DNA of 49,540 nucleotides, taken from the NCBI GenBank assembly GCA_028821405.1, contig JAPPGK010000097.1, positions 1-49,540 of the forward strand, in the 5' to 3' direction. The notes under the pieces are model-generated. The model had not been told where the DNA came from. It worked only from the letters and a program-made list of their open reading frames with translations, and searched no databases. The stretch is from Gammaproteobacteria bacterium. GTDB lineage: Bacteria > Pseudomonadota > Gammaproteobacteria > Pseudomonadales > Azotimanducaceae. Both the position numbers and the translations under genes were made by a program. This document shows positions 1 through 7,178 of the stretch, in pieces; the stretch's first letter is position 1, and every line of letters starts with the position of its first letter.

Positions 1-35
1 AAGGGGACATCTTAGAATTGGACAAAGGGGACATT
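1..35. repeat. Direct repeat resembling an insertion-sequence end
   Basis: The 10-mer AAGGGGACAT occurs at 1-10 and again at 25-34. Repeated GGGGACAT motifs of this kind are often seen at the borders of insertion sequences in proteobacteria, so the window may open just inside or beside an old IS end. No transposase coding sequence lies inside the window here, and the left flank is not visible. A related TGGGGACATTT occurs near the other end of the window at 49238-49248. This is pattern recognition, not a family assignment. Confidence 0.3.
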
Positions 36-143
36 ACTGCTTTGGGCTAACAGCATGGTGTTCGCCGCCGGTTGTTACGAGGCCGAACCGGTGTGCAGCG
101 TGCTATTCTCCGCTCTCGCCGAATCTTTTGGATCGCACAACGC

Positions 144-263
144 ATGTGGCACCTCATTGAGGACTTCTTCGAGCAGGGGGTCGTGGTCAAGCTCTTTCTC
201 GCCGTTGGATGGCTTGCGGTTGTCATCATGATCGCGAGCCTCATCGAGTTGCTGCTCTTCTAG
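144..263 (+). CDS. Small single-pass membrane protein, 39 residues
   Basis: This short frame starts at ATG 144 and ends at TAG 261-263. The first third is polar and acidic (MWHLIEDFFEQG). The rest is one hydrophobic stretch of about 24 residues ending LIELLLF, which would span the inner membrane once and leave almost no C-terminal tail. A longer reading from TTG 72 exists, but its extra residues are arginine-rich and unlike a protein N-terminus, so the ATG was preferred. No strong ribosome binding site is visible. It lies 23 bp before the TerB-like gene on the same strand and may be co-transcribed with it. I do not recognise a family; that it is a real gene rests on the clean helix and the spacing. 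Confidence 0.45.
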   Translation: MWHLIEDFFEQGVVVKLFLAVGWLAVVIMIASLIELLLF

Positions 264-286
264 GTTAGAACGACCGCTTTCGGCAG

Positions 287-682
287 ATGTGGCTCACCTC
301 CCTCACCGAGCAACAGCGCGAAGCACTTCTCGGCCTGGCCCATAACGTCGTGGTCTCCGACGGGATTCTCGATCCCAACGAGGAGGACATGCTCGACGAG
401 TTCAAGCGCGAGATGGCCCTGCAGCCGGACCTTGCGTCGGACTATCTCGAACTCGAGGGGATCGGCGAGGTCTTCGACTCGCGCCGGGCCCGCACGGTTG
501 CGGTTTTGAACCTGCTGCGCTTGTCCTACGTTGACGGCGCGTTCGAAATCGAGGAGGAGTGCCTGCTCAAGGAAGTGGCCCGAGCGTTCGGGATCAGCGA
601 TGCGGATTTCGCGCTGATGGACAACTGGGTTCGTCGTCTGGTCGGTCTGGAGCAGGAAGCGCGCGACCTCATGTCACCGTGA
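287..682 (+). CDS. TerB-like helical protein
   Basis: A 131-residue, all-helical, acidic protein without signal peptide or membrane segment. The pattern around residues 8-30 (LLGLAHNVVVSDGILDPNEEDML) and again around 66-90 (LLRLSYVDGAFEIEEE) gives two repeats of helix, Asp-Gly turn, acidic helix. This is the hallmark of the tellurite-resistance TerB / TerB-like fold, whose acidic residues can hold metal. Family members sit in stress or membrane-linked complexes, often with unknown partners. The gene follows the small membrane peptide by 23 bp, and the J-domain and VWA genes lie downstream on the other strand. True tellurite resistance is not implied, since no other ter genes are nearby. The start at ATG 287 lacks an obvious ribosome binding site but fits the domain length. 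Confidence 0.75.
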   Translation: MWLTSLTEQQREALLGLAHNVVVSDGILDPNEEDMLDEFKREMALQPDLASDYLELEGIGEVFDSRRARTVAVLNLLRLSYVDGAFEIEEECLLKEVARAFGISDADFALMDNWVRRLVGLEQEARDLMSP

Positions 683-689
683 CCCGACG

Positions 690-836
690 CTAGGGAAGGT
701 CTGAACAAGACCTTCCCTAGCGCGGCACAGGGATGTGCCGCCAAATTCGATGGCGTAAGCCATTGAATTTGCGAGCGAAACTATTTGTTTCGCTACTGTT
801 CAAGTCCAGGGACGGACTTGAACAGAGGTTTCCTAG
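690..836. mobile_element. MITE-like element of serial hairpins with CTAG ends
   Basis: A 147-bp non-coding element fills the gap between two convergent genes. Its outer 20 bp (690-709 and 817-836) are inverted repeats matching at 15 of 20 positions, and both ends are CTAG, which could be a 4-bp target duplication. The left end GGAAGGTCTGAACAAG (694-709) resembles the terminal repeat GGAAGGTGCGAACAAG that I recall for IS5, a family known to use CTAG-like targets. Inside are five hairpins in a row: 688-701/709-722 (14 bp, perfect), 722-728/735-741 (7 bp), 742-754/759-771 (13 bp, one G-T pair), 774-781/787-794 (8 bp) and 796-807/814-825 (12 bp). There is no coding capacity. The CTAG at 833-836 contains the stop codon of the minus-strand J-domain gene. 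Confidence 0.65.
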
Positions 837-1564
837 TTGCCCAATAGGACCCGTTTCGCCAGGTTCAATGTCGCGGCGAGATAGTCGCTGCCGCCCCGGT
901 CGGGATGCAGTTTCTGCATGAGTCGTCGGTGTGCGTCGACGATCTCCTCCTTGGTAGCCCCGGCGGCCAGCCCGAGGACCGCAAGCGCCTGGTCCGTGTC
1001 CATCTCGCGGTCCGACGAGGGTCGCTGACGCTGTGTCGCCTCGTCGGCCCAACCGGGGAAACGCCGGTCCAGATAGGCTTGCAGCAGTTGAAGGGAGTCC
1101 GCCGACTCGATTTCGGCGTGCAGGACTTTGAGTGCGTCAAGGTCGAGATTGGAGAGACGCTGACCGCTAAACGCCCCCTTGAGAACGTCGCCGTCCATGT
1201 CGCCGCTGTCGTGAACGAGCGTCATCCGCAACTCGTCGGTGGCGACCGTCGACGTGGCCGGCCCGCCACCGGCGGGCGGCGGCATTGGGCCGCCCTGCAT
1301 CCTGGATCGGATGAAATGGCCGATCAGCGGGCCGGCGAGGAACCCCAGTATCCACCGCAGGAAAGGCAACGCACCGGCGAAGAGGGCCATGAGCCAATGC
1401 AGGCGCCCGCTGGCCGCCAACAGGGCCAACGCGGCGATGAGCACCACGGCAGCGGACCAGCCGAGCTTGGATGGCCGCCGAGGTCGTTGCTTGGACGACA
1501 GTTCCCGCCACAGGATGATGAACGCCGACACCCCGGCAACGATCGCGATGGCGACGGTGATCAT
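833..1564 (-). CDS. Membrane-anchored protein with C-terminal J domain
   Basis: The protein has 243 residues from ATG 1564. Three hydrophobic stretches (about residues 1-18, 36-52 and 57-85) put the N-terminus in the membrane. A Gly/Pro-rich linker and a helical region follow, then a short C-terminal J domain with the HPD motif at about 220-222 (KLHPDRGGSDYL). J domains stimulate DnaK ATPase. The C-terminal placement after membrane helices resembles the Tim14/Pam18-like DnaJ-domain proteins found in many proteobacteria. The start was chosen because anything longer runs into the VWA gene, which ends 8 bp upstream, so the two are likely co-transcribed. The stop codon TAG lies in the CTAG end of the MITE-like element, so the native C-terminus may have been altered. 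The client is unknown. Confidence 0.8.
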   Translation of the reverse strand: MITVAIAIVAGVSAFIILWRELSSKQRPRRPSKLGWSAAVVLIAALALLAASGRLHWLMALFAGALPFLRWILGFLAGPLIGHFIRSRMQGGPMPPPAGGGPATSTVATDELRMTLVHDSGDMDGDVLKGAFSGQRLSNLDLDALKVLHAEIESADSLQLLQAYLDRRFPGWADEATQRQRPSSDREMDTDQALAVLGLAAGATKEEIVDAHRRLMQKLHPDRGGSDYLAATLNLAKRVLLGN

Positions 1565-1571
1565 CGAGGCA

Positions 1572-2276
1572 TCAACGAGGAAGTTGGGCGAGCATCTCGC
1601 GGGCGAGACGATGTTCGATTCCTTGCAGCCCGGATCGACCGTGGGCTGCGTAGCGCGCCACCGCACCGAAGAGCGTTCGAAGCGTCTCGGCGCTGCCGGG
1701 AGCGAAGGGAGCATGGGCGCCGCCGGTGATCCGCGCAATATCCCGGAACACCCTGGCCACCCGCGGATCGGTGCCCTCCTGGAACACGAAGAAGGGCAGT
1801 TTGAAGAGGGCGAGTTTCCCGGCAGCGGCGGTGAGGGCCGCATGGGGTTCCTCGCACGCATCCCCCACCAGGATAGCGGCCTTGACTCGAACTCTCCTCG
1901 ACTCGTTCAGCGCATGGTCAAGGAGGCGTTGAATCTGGGTAAGCCCACCACGACAGACAACACCGGTCATGCGGCGGAGCAGATCTCCCGAAGAGGCCGA
2001 CCAGGGGGATACGTGAAACTCGTCGTAGCCCCGGTAGTAGACCAGCTGCACGGCGACGTCTCCCGAGTCGCCGCCGGCGGGCGTCCGCGCCGCAGCCTCG
2101 AACAGTTCCGCGTGCAGGTTCATCGCGAGGTCCCATGTGGGCGCCCGGCTCGCCGTGGCGTCGAGGGCAAACAGGATCCGACTAGGCTCCGCGCCCTTCT
2201 GCGCAGGCGGTTTGCTGGCCCTGACATCGGCGAGGAATCGCGCGACGTCGTCACGGGGGGCAGGGGTCTTGGCCAA
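1572..2276 (-). CDS. VWA-domain protein
   Basis: This 234-residue soluble protein has a von Willebrand factor A fold. The first strand ends in a MIDAS-like metal site DATAS at residues 39-43 (Asp39, Thr41, Ser43), a variant of the usual DxSxS. Later elements fit the fold: GGLTQIQRLLDHAL for the conserved Thr, and AAILVGDACEE for the late strand with Asp. Such proteins bind partners through a divalent metal. The start is a TTG at 2276, with no in-frame ATG nearby, so the exact N-terminus is uncertain. It lies directly upstream of the J-domain gene on the same strand. A VWA protein next to a membrane J-domain protein suggests a joint chaperone-like role, but no function is established here. Confidence 0.8.
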   Translation of the reverse strand: MAKTPAPRDDVARFLADVRASKPPAQKGAEPSRILFALDATASRAPTWDLAMNLHAELFEAAARTPAGGDSGDVAVQLVYYRGYDEFHVSPWSASSGDLLRRMTGVVCRGGLTQIQRLLDHALNESRRVRVKAAILVGDACEEPHAALTAAAGKLALFKLPFFVFQEGTDPRVARVFRDIARITGGAHAPFAPGSAETLRTLFGAVARYAAHGRSGLQGIEHRLAREMLAQLPR

Positions 2277-2395
2277 TGCTATGCACCGAGAGACGAGGCG
2301 CTTATGATGCGTATGCTTCGCGTTCCGGGCAACAGAACGCGGCTAGACCGAAAAGCGCTCGACGCGTCGAGTGTCAGGTGAACAGGGGAGTGCGT

Positions 2396-2593
2396 TTGGA
2401 ACAGGCCGAGGTCATGCGCTGGCTGGAGCAACTGCGAATCGAGCATCGAGACCTCGACGAGGTGATCGAATACCTGATCGAGACAGGGCACAAGGACCAT
2501 ATGAAGGTACAGCGCCTGAAAAAGCGGAAGCTCCGGCTCAAGGACTCCATCGCAAAGCTCGAAAGCCAACTCATTCCGGACCTCGATGCCTGA
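2396..2593 (+). CDS. DUF465 / YdcH-family small protein
   Basis: About 65 residues that would form a helical hairpin: MRWLEQLRIEHRDLDEVI, a turn (ETGHKDHM), then a basic helix with the signature LKKRKLRLKDSIAKLE. This is the DUF465 (YdcH) pattern of tiny coiled-coil proteins of unknown function in proteobacteria. The frame is open from 2276, but that part is not protein-like. I prefer TTG 2396, because AGGGGAG (2384-2390) sits at a good ribosome-binding distance; GTG 2390 and ATG 2414 are alternatives. Its last 8 bases overlap the start of the 5'-nucleotidase gene, so translation is probably coupled. TATGAT at 2303-2308 is a possible -10 box. Confidence 0.8.
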   Translation: MEQAEVMRWLEQLRIEHRDLDEVIEYLIETGHKDHMKVQRLKKRKLRLKDSIAKLESQLIPDLDA

Positions 2594-3479
2594 TCCGGAG
2601 ACCTTTCTCACCGTTGCCATCTCATCCCGGGCCCTGTTCGATCTCGATGCCTCCGACGCGGTGTTCCGGGAACAGGGACTGGAGGCGTACCGACGCTACC
2701 AGATTGACCGGGAAAACGAGCTGCTGGAGCCCGGAGAGGGCTTCCAGTTTGTCAAGAAGTTATTGAATATCAATAAACTGCTGGGCAAACGTCGAGTCGA
2801 TGTAATTCTGCTGTCGCGCAACTCGGCCGATACGGGACTGCGCGTGTTCAACTCGATCAGCACCCACGAACTCGACATCTTCCGGGCCGCGTTCTCGTCC
2901 GGTGAGAGCCTCTACCGATATGCCGAAGCGTTCGACTGCGACCTGTTCCTGTCCACCGAGCCCGGCGACGTGAGGCAGGCGCTGCAGAACGGGATTGCCG
3001 CCGCGACGTTGTTGAGTTCCCGCAAGACCGGGAGTCCGACCCATACCCTACGAATCGCTTTCGACGGGGACGCGGTGCTGTTCTCCGACCAGGCGGAACG
3101 CATCTTTCGCGACGAGGGCATCGAGGCGTTCACCGAATCCGAGGCGCGGGCGGCGGATCGGCCGCTTGAGGGTGGCCCTTTCAAGGCGTTCCTGATGGGG
3201 CTGCACCGCCTGCAGGGCGAGTTCGCCGAGCGAGACTGTCCCATTCGCACCGCATTGGTCACCGCTCGTGGTGCACCCGCGCACGAGCGCGTCATCAAGA
3301 CCCTACGGGCGTGGGACATTCGCCTCGACGAGAGCCTGTTTCTCGGCGGCCGCGAAAAGGCGGCTTTCCTGCGGGCCTACGAAGCGGATGTCTTCTTCGA
3401 CGATCAGACGGCGAATTGCGAACCCGCCGCTCCCCACGTCGCCATCGGTCACGTGCCGCATGGTGTTCGCAACGAGTGA
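2586..3479 (+). CDS. 5'-nucleotidase, cytosolic type I-like family
   Basis: A 297-residue protein without signal peptide. The run VAISSRALFDLDASD at the N-terminus, then VDVILLSRNSADTGLRV and LDIFRAAFSSGESLY, match the bacterial 5'-nucleotidase family related to eukaryotic cytosolic 5'-nucleotidase I. The later LRIAFDGDAVLFSDQAE and ADVFFDDQTANC supply acidic residues of a HAD-type active site. These enzymes remove the phosphate from nucleoside 5'-monophosphates in the cytosol. The ATG at 2586 overlaps the DUF465 gene by 8 bp, and the gene ends 72 bp before cysB. The family is clear; preferred substrate cannot be read from the sequence. Confidence 0.88.
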   Translation: MPDPETFLTVAISSRALFDLDASDAVFREQGLEAYRRYQIDRENELLEPGEGFQFVKKLLNINKLLGKRRVDVILLSRNSADTGLRVFNSISTHELDIFRAAFSSGESLYRYAEAFDCDLFLSTEPGDVRQALQNGIAAATLLSSRKTGSPTHTLRIAFDGDAVLFSDQAERIFRDEGIEAFTESEARAADRPLEGGPFKAFLMGLHRLQGEFAERDCPIRTALVTARGAPAHERVIKTLRAWDIRLDESLFLGGREKAAFLRAYEADVFFDDQTANCEPAAPHVAIGHVPHGVRNE

Positions 3480-3551
3480 ACATCGCATAAGAACGTGGGT
3501 TAGTATTCCGATTGCTCATACGCGACGGGGCGCATTCAGCCGGGTGCAACG

Positions 3552-4532
3552 ATGAAACTCCAGCAACTCCGCTACATCTGGGAGGTCGCCCACCACGACC
3601 TCAACGTCTCGGCGACGGCCACGGAGCTATTCACCTCGCAGCCCGGAATCAGCAAACAGATCCGTTTGCTTGAAGAGGAGCTCGGCATCGACATCTTCGC
3701 GCGCAACGGCAAGCGGCTGACCCGGATCACGCCGGCGGGGGAGATCATCCTCGACAAGGTCGGCGAGATCCTGCGCGATGTCGCCAGCATTCGCCACATC
3801 GCCGACGAGTACCGCAACGAATCGCGGGGTACGTTGTCGATTGCCACGACGCATACGCAAGCGCGCTACGCACTCCCGGCGATCCTGCCGGACCTGCGCC
3901 GGGCGTATCCCGAAGTCAACCTGCACATGCGCCAGGGAACGACCGAACAGATCGGCGAATGGGCGTCGTCCGGCGAGGTCGATTTCGCGATAGCGCCCGA
4001 AGTCATGGACCGCTACCCGGACCTCATCATGATGCCGTGCTACCGGTGGAACCGCTGTGTGGTGGTGCCTTGTGACCACGAACTCGCCGATCGGGAAACC
4101 GTTGCTTTCGAGGATCTCAAGAGCTACCCGATCGTGACCTACGACCCTGGATTCTGGGAGCGGCTCCCGGTGGCCGGCGAGTCGGAAGCCGAGAAGCCGG
4201 AGAACGTGTTCGATATCGCCCTGTCCGCCGTGGACACGGACGTCATCAAGACCTACGTCAGACTGGGATTCGGGGTCGGGATCATCGCCAGGATGGCCTA
4301 CGATCCCGTCGAGGATCACGAACTGGTCGCCATCGATGCGAGCAATCTGTTTACACCGAGTACGACTTTCATCGGTTGCCGCAAGGGCACCTTCATGCGC
4401 CAGTTCATGATCGACTTCGTCGGCGCGTTTGCTTCGCACCTGACCCCCGAACTCATCGAGCGTGCCTTCGTGGCACCGAACCCCGCGGCGAGGGCAGCCG
4501 TCTTCGACGGCATCGACCTTCCGGAGCGGTGA
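3552..4532 (+). CDS. cysB: CysB, LysR-type regulator of sulfur assimilation
   Basis: A 326-residue LysR-family transcription factor. The first 60 residues form the winged helix-turn-helix (MKLQQLRYIWEVAHHDLNVS through TSQPGISKQIRLLEEELG), and the rest is the effector-binding domain. The N-terminal wording and THTQARYALPAILPDLRRAYP are characteristic of CysB, which senses O-acetylserine or N-acetylserine and activates sulfate uptake and reduction genes. The cysH-type reductase lies just downstream on the opposite strand, which fits the role. The length agrees with E. coli CysB (324). The paralogue Cbl is the main alternative. Confidence 0.92.
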   Translation: MKLQQLRYIWEVAHHDLNVSATATELFTSQPGISKQIRLLEEELGIDIFARNGKRLTRITPAGEIILDKVGEILRDVASIRHIADEYRNESRGTLSIATTHTQARYALPAILPDLRRAYPEVNLHMRQGTTEQIGEWASSGEVDFAIAPEVMDRYPDLIMMPCYRWNRCVVVPCDHELADRETVAFEDLKSYPIVTYDPGFWERLPVAGESEAEKPENVFDIALSAVDTDVIKTYVRLGFGVGIIARMAYDPVEDHELVAIDASNLFTPSTTFIGCRKGTFMRQFMIDFVGAFASHLTPELIERAFVAPNPAARAAVFDGIDLPER

Positions 4533-4543
4533 GTCGAGGAACC

Positions 4544-4663
4544 ATGAGACCGCTTCGATTGGCTTGGCTCGCCGTGTCATGTGTCCAGGCATCATGGTTG
4601 GCTGCGGACACGCGCCAGTGGCTGACGGAAGCGGGGACGGGAAAGGCGGCGGCGGAAGGCTAG
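4544..4663 (+). CDS. Possible 39-residue exported peptide
   Basis: ATG 4544 follows GAGG at 4536-4539 at a good ribosome-binding distance, 11 bp after the cysB stop. The first 22 residues ([20 protein letters not shown]) look like a signal peptide: two arginines, a hydrophobic core, and a small-residue cleavage site near LAA. The predicted mature part is only about 17 residues ([18 protein letters not shown]). It overlaps the stop of the minus-strand cysH gene by 4 bp. There is no known family. It could be a chance frame in GC-rich DNA, or the scar of a longer gene. The ribosome binding site and the signal-like start are the only support. Confidence 0.35.
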   Translation: MRPLRLAWLAVSCVQASWLAADTRQWLTEAGTGKAAAEG

Positions 4664-5451
4664 GGCTCGACGATCCGCAACGGCTCGACGACGTTCTGGG
4701 CGTGCAGGCCGCACTCCTTGTCGCCAATGTCCTCCCACCACCATCGTCCTTCGCGCTCATGCTGATGGGGTCCCACCGGACGGGTGCACGGCTCGCAGCC
4801 GATCGACCGGAAACCCTGATCGTGGAGCAGGTTGTAGGGTACCTCACGGCGTCGGATGTAGTCCCAAACGTCCTCGCCCGTCCAATTGGCCAGCGGGTTG
4901 AACTTCCGGATGGGGTGTGCCGCCGACGAGTACGCCAAGTCGTCCTGGACGATGGGGAGCCCCTCCCGCGTCACGCTCTGGTCGGCGCGTTGACCGGTAA
5001 TCCAGGCATCGAGGTGTTCGAGCTTTCTGCCTAGCGGCGCGATCTTCCGAATCGCACAGCATTCGCCGTGACCGTCCCGGTAGAAGCTGAACAGCCCCTT
5101 CGCCCGAACGAGCCGCGCGAGTTCGTCGGGATCCGGGGCGAGGGTCTCGATGGTCACGCCGTAGTGTTCACGGACGGTTTCCATGAAGCGGTGTGTCTCG
5201 GGATGCAGGCGACCGGTGTCGAGGCTGAAGACGGGCAGGTCCGAGCCGAGAATCCGGGCGCCCAGATCGACCAGCACCACGTCTTCGGCGCCACTGAACG
5301 AGACCGAGATGCGCTCGAAGGCCTCGAAAGCACCCTCGAGAACGCCCAGGGCTTCGCGCGCCAACGGAAGGTCGGTAGCCGGTTCCATGCCTCGCGCCCC
5401 GTCCGGTCGATGGGGGTGTGGGCCGATGGTGTTCGGGGATGGCTCCGCCAT
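4660..5451 (-). CDS. cysH: Assimilatory APS/PAPS reductase with iron-sulfur cluster
   Basis: A 263-residue reductase of the phosphoadenylyl-sulfate family, which reduces activated sulfate to sulfite using thioredoxin. The PP-loop-like [12 protein letters not shown] lies at residues 51-62 and [13 protein letters not shown] at 74-86. The Cys pairs CC (131-132) and CEPC (219-222), which hold a [4Fe-4S] cluster, mark the APS-reductase type found in Pseudomonas and plants rather than the cluster-free E. coli PAPS reductase. The catalytic Cys is in ECGLH (246-250). ATG 5451 was chosen; ATG 5388 and 5532 are possible, and none has a clear ribosome binding site. CysB, its expected activator, is encoded just beyond on the other strand. 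Confidence 0.92.
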   Translation of the reverse strand: MAEPSPNTIGPHPHRPDGARGMEPATDLPLAREALGVLEGAFEAFERISVSFSGAEDVVLVDLGARILGSDLPVFSLDTGRLHPETHRFMETVREHYGVTIETLAPDPDELARLVRAKGLFSFYRDGHGECCAIRKIAPLGRKLEHLDAWITGQRADQSVTREGLPIVQDDLAYSSAAHPIRKFNPLANWTGEDVWDYIRRREVPYNLLHDQGFRSIGCEPCTRPVGPHQHEREGRWWWEDIGDKECGLHAQNVVEPLRIVEP

Positions 5452-5622
5452 GGCTCTAAAACCAAGTAGTGTCGATGAACGGCCAGCTAGACTAGCAGGC
5501 CGACGTTGCGCCAAGAAATAACGTCTCGCCATATCCTAATGACGTGGCGGCGAGTCGCCGGGCGTGACCCGGAAACGGAGATCCCGCACGAGGAGACTCG
5601 GCAGGAGGCGGCACGAACCTTG

Positions 5623-5628
5623 TAGAAT
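5623..5628 (+). promoter_or_regulatory. Probable -10 box for thrH-prpBCD
   Basis: TAGAAT at 5623-5628 lies 26 bp before the TTG start of thrH. It is followed by CGCCGGTTTTC, a GC-then-T run similar to that after the -10 boxes proposed for aceA, icd and mnmA. No good -35 hexamer stands 16-18 bp upstream, so an activator may be needed or the call may be wrong. Confidence 0.4.
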
Positions 5629-5654
5629 CGCCGGTTTTCGGTTGGGTCCTCCCA

Positions 5655-6257
5655 TTGAACATCTTGTGTCTTGACCTGGAAGGTGTGCTGGTGCCAGAGA
5701 TCTGGCAAGCGGTGGCCAAGCACACGGGCATTCCGGCGCTCAAGAAGACCACTCGCGACATACCGGTCTACGACGATCTCATGCGTGCCCGCCTGGCGAT
5801 CCTCCACGAACACGCGCTGTCGCTCGACACCATCCAGGATGTCATTGCGGGATTGGCGCCTCTGGCCGGTGCGGTGGACTTCCTGTCCTGGGCGCGTTGC
5901 CGATTCCAGATCGCCATCCTTTCGGACACGTTCTATGAGTTCGGAATGCCCCTGATGGAGAAACTCGGTCATCCGTTGCTGCTCTGTCACCGGCTGGTGG
6001 TCGAGGGCGGGCTTATCGTTGACTACCGGCTACGCCAGGAGGATCCGAAACGCCAGGCCGTGCGGGCTTTCCATGCGATGAACTACCGAGTCATCGCCGC
6101 CGGGGACTCGTACAACGATGTGGCGATGCTCGAGGAAGCCGACACCGGTATATTCTTCGACGCGCCCGGCGGTGTGATCGCGCAGTATCCCGACTTCCAG
6201 GCGGTTAGCGGCTACGACGAACTTGCCGCCGCCCTCGAGCCCCTTGCGGAGGTCTAG
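5655..6257 (+). CDS. thrH: ThrH, phosphoserine phosphatase / phosphoserine:homoserine phosphotransferase
   Basis: A 200-residue HAD-superfamily enzyme. Motif I is LDLEGVLVPE at residues 6-15, motif II is LSDTFYEF, and the late acidic motif is AAGDSYNDVAML. This wording, above all the DLEGVLVPEIW start, is that of ThrH from Pseudomonas. ThrH dephosphorylates phosphoserine and can pass the phosphate to homoserine, giving a second route into threonine synthesis. The start is TTG 5655, which matches the family N-terminus exactly. It is 3 bp upstream of prpB, so thrH very likely heads the methylcitrate operon. That link makes sense if threonine breakdown via 2-oxobutyrate feeds propionyl-CoA, but this is inference. 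Confidence 0.92.
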   Translation: MNILCLDLEGVLVPEIWQAVAKHTGIPALKKTTRDIPVYDDLMRARLAILHEHALSLDTIQDVIAGLAPLAGAVDFLSWARCRFQIAILSDTFYEFGMPLMEKLGHPLLLCHRLVVEGGLIVDYRLRQEDPKRQAVRAFHAMNYRVIAAGDSYNDVAMLEEADTGIFFDAPGGVIAQYPDFQAVSGYDELAAALEPLAEV

Positions 6258-6260
6258 GCC

Positions 6261-7178
6261 ATGCAATCGGCTGGTGCCCGTTTCCGCGAAGCCCTCCGGG
6301 CCGAGAACCCGCTACAGATCGTCGGCGTGATCAATGCCTATGCCGCGCTAATGGCGGCGCGGGTGGGCTACCGCGCCCTCTACTTGAGCGGCGGGGGTGT
6401 CGCCAATGCGTCCCATGGTCTGCCCGACCTCGGCATGACGTCCTTGAACGACGTGCTGGAGGACGTGCGCCGGATCACGTCGGCGGTTCAGACGCCAATC
6501 CTGGTGGATGTCGACACGGGCTGGGGTGGTGCGTTCAACATTGCACGCACGATCCAGTCCATGATCCGTGCGGGTGCCGGCGCGGTCCACATCGAGGACC
6601 AGGTGTCCGCCAAGCGCTGCGGGCACCGGCCGAACAAGGCGATAGTGCCCATCGCCGAGATGTGTGATCGGATCAGGGCGGCGGCGGACGCAAAGACCGA
6701 TGCGGATTTCGTGGTCATGGCGCGTACCGACGCGCTGGCGGTCGATGGCCTCGATGCGGTCGTGGAACGCGTCGCGCGATTTGTCGAAGCTGGCGCCGAC
6801 GCGATTTTCGCGGAAGCGATGACGGACCTGGAAATGTACCGCCGGATCACCGATGCGGTGGAGGTTCCGGTGCTCGCCAACCTCACCGAGTTCGGAAAGA
6901 CGCCGCTGTACACGGTGGCCGAGCTCAAAAGCGTGGGGATTCGCATGGCCCTGTACCCGCTTTCGGCGTTCCGGGCCATGAGCTCCGCAGCCCTCGAGGT
7001 CTACCGCACGATCCGCAGCCGAGGCACCCAGCGAGACCTTGTCGACAAGATGCAGACCCGCGACGAGCTGTACGACTTCCTTGGCTATCACGACTACGAG
7101 GCGAAGCTCGATGCGCTGTTCGCATCCGATGCTTCGCCGACCGAAGGGGGGGCGCAGGCGGGGGAGACCGATGGTTGA
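6261..7178 (+). CDS. prpB: PrpB, 2-methylisocitrate lyase
   Basis: A 305-residue member of the isocitrate lyase / PEP mutase superfamily. It cleaves 2-methylisocitrate to pyruvate and succinate, the last step of the methylcitrate cycle. The catalytic loop KRCGH is at residues 118-122, and the metal-binding VDVDTGWGG at about 82-90. The length is close to E. coli PrpB (296) and well short of isocitrate lyase. It starts 3 bp after thrH and overlaps prpC by 8 bp, so it lies inside an operon with both. The divergent enzyme isocitrate lyase (aceA), a paralogue, lies 2.8 kb away. Confidence 0.95.
   Translation: MQSAGARFREALRAENPLQIVGVINAYAALMAARVGYRALYLSGGGVANASHGLPDLGMTSLNDVLEDVRRITSAVQTPILVDVDTGWGGAFNIARTIQSMIRAGAGAVHIEDQVSAKRCGHRPNKAIVPIAEMCDRIRAAADAKTDADFVVMARTDALAVDGLDAVVERVARFVEAGADAIFAEAMTDLEMYRRITDAVEVPVLANLTEFGKTPLYTVAELKSVGIRMALYPLSAFRAMSSAALEVYRTIRSRGTQRDLVDKMQTRDELYDFLGYHDYEAKLDALFASDASPTEGGAQAGETDG

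Noticed and set aside
905-2381. Two long plus-strand frames opposite the VWA and J-domain genes
   Set aside because: The products are Arg/Gly-rich without domains; the minus strand carries the MIDAS and HPD motifs in proper context.
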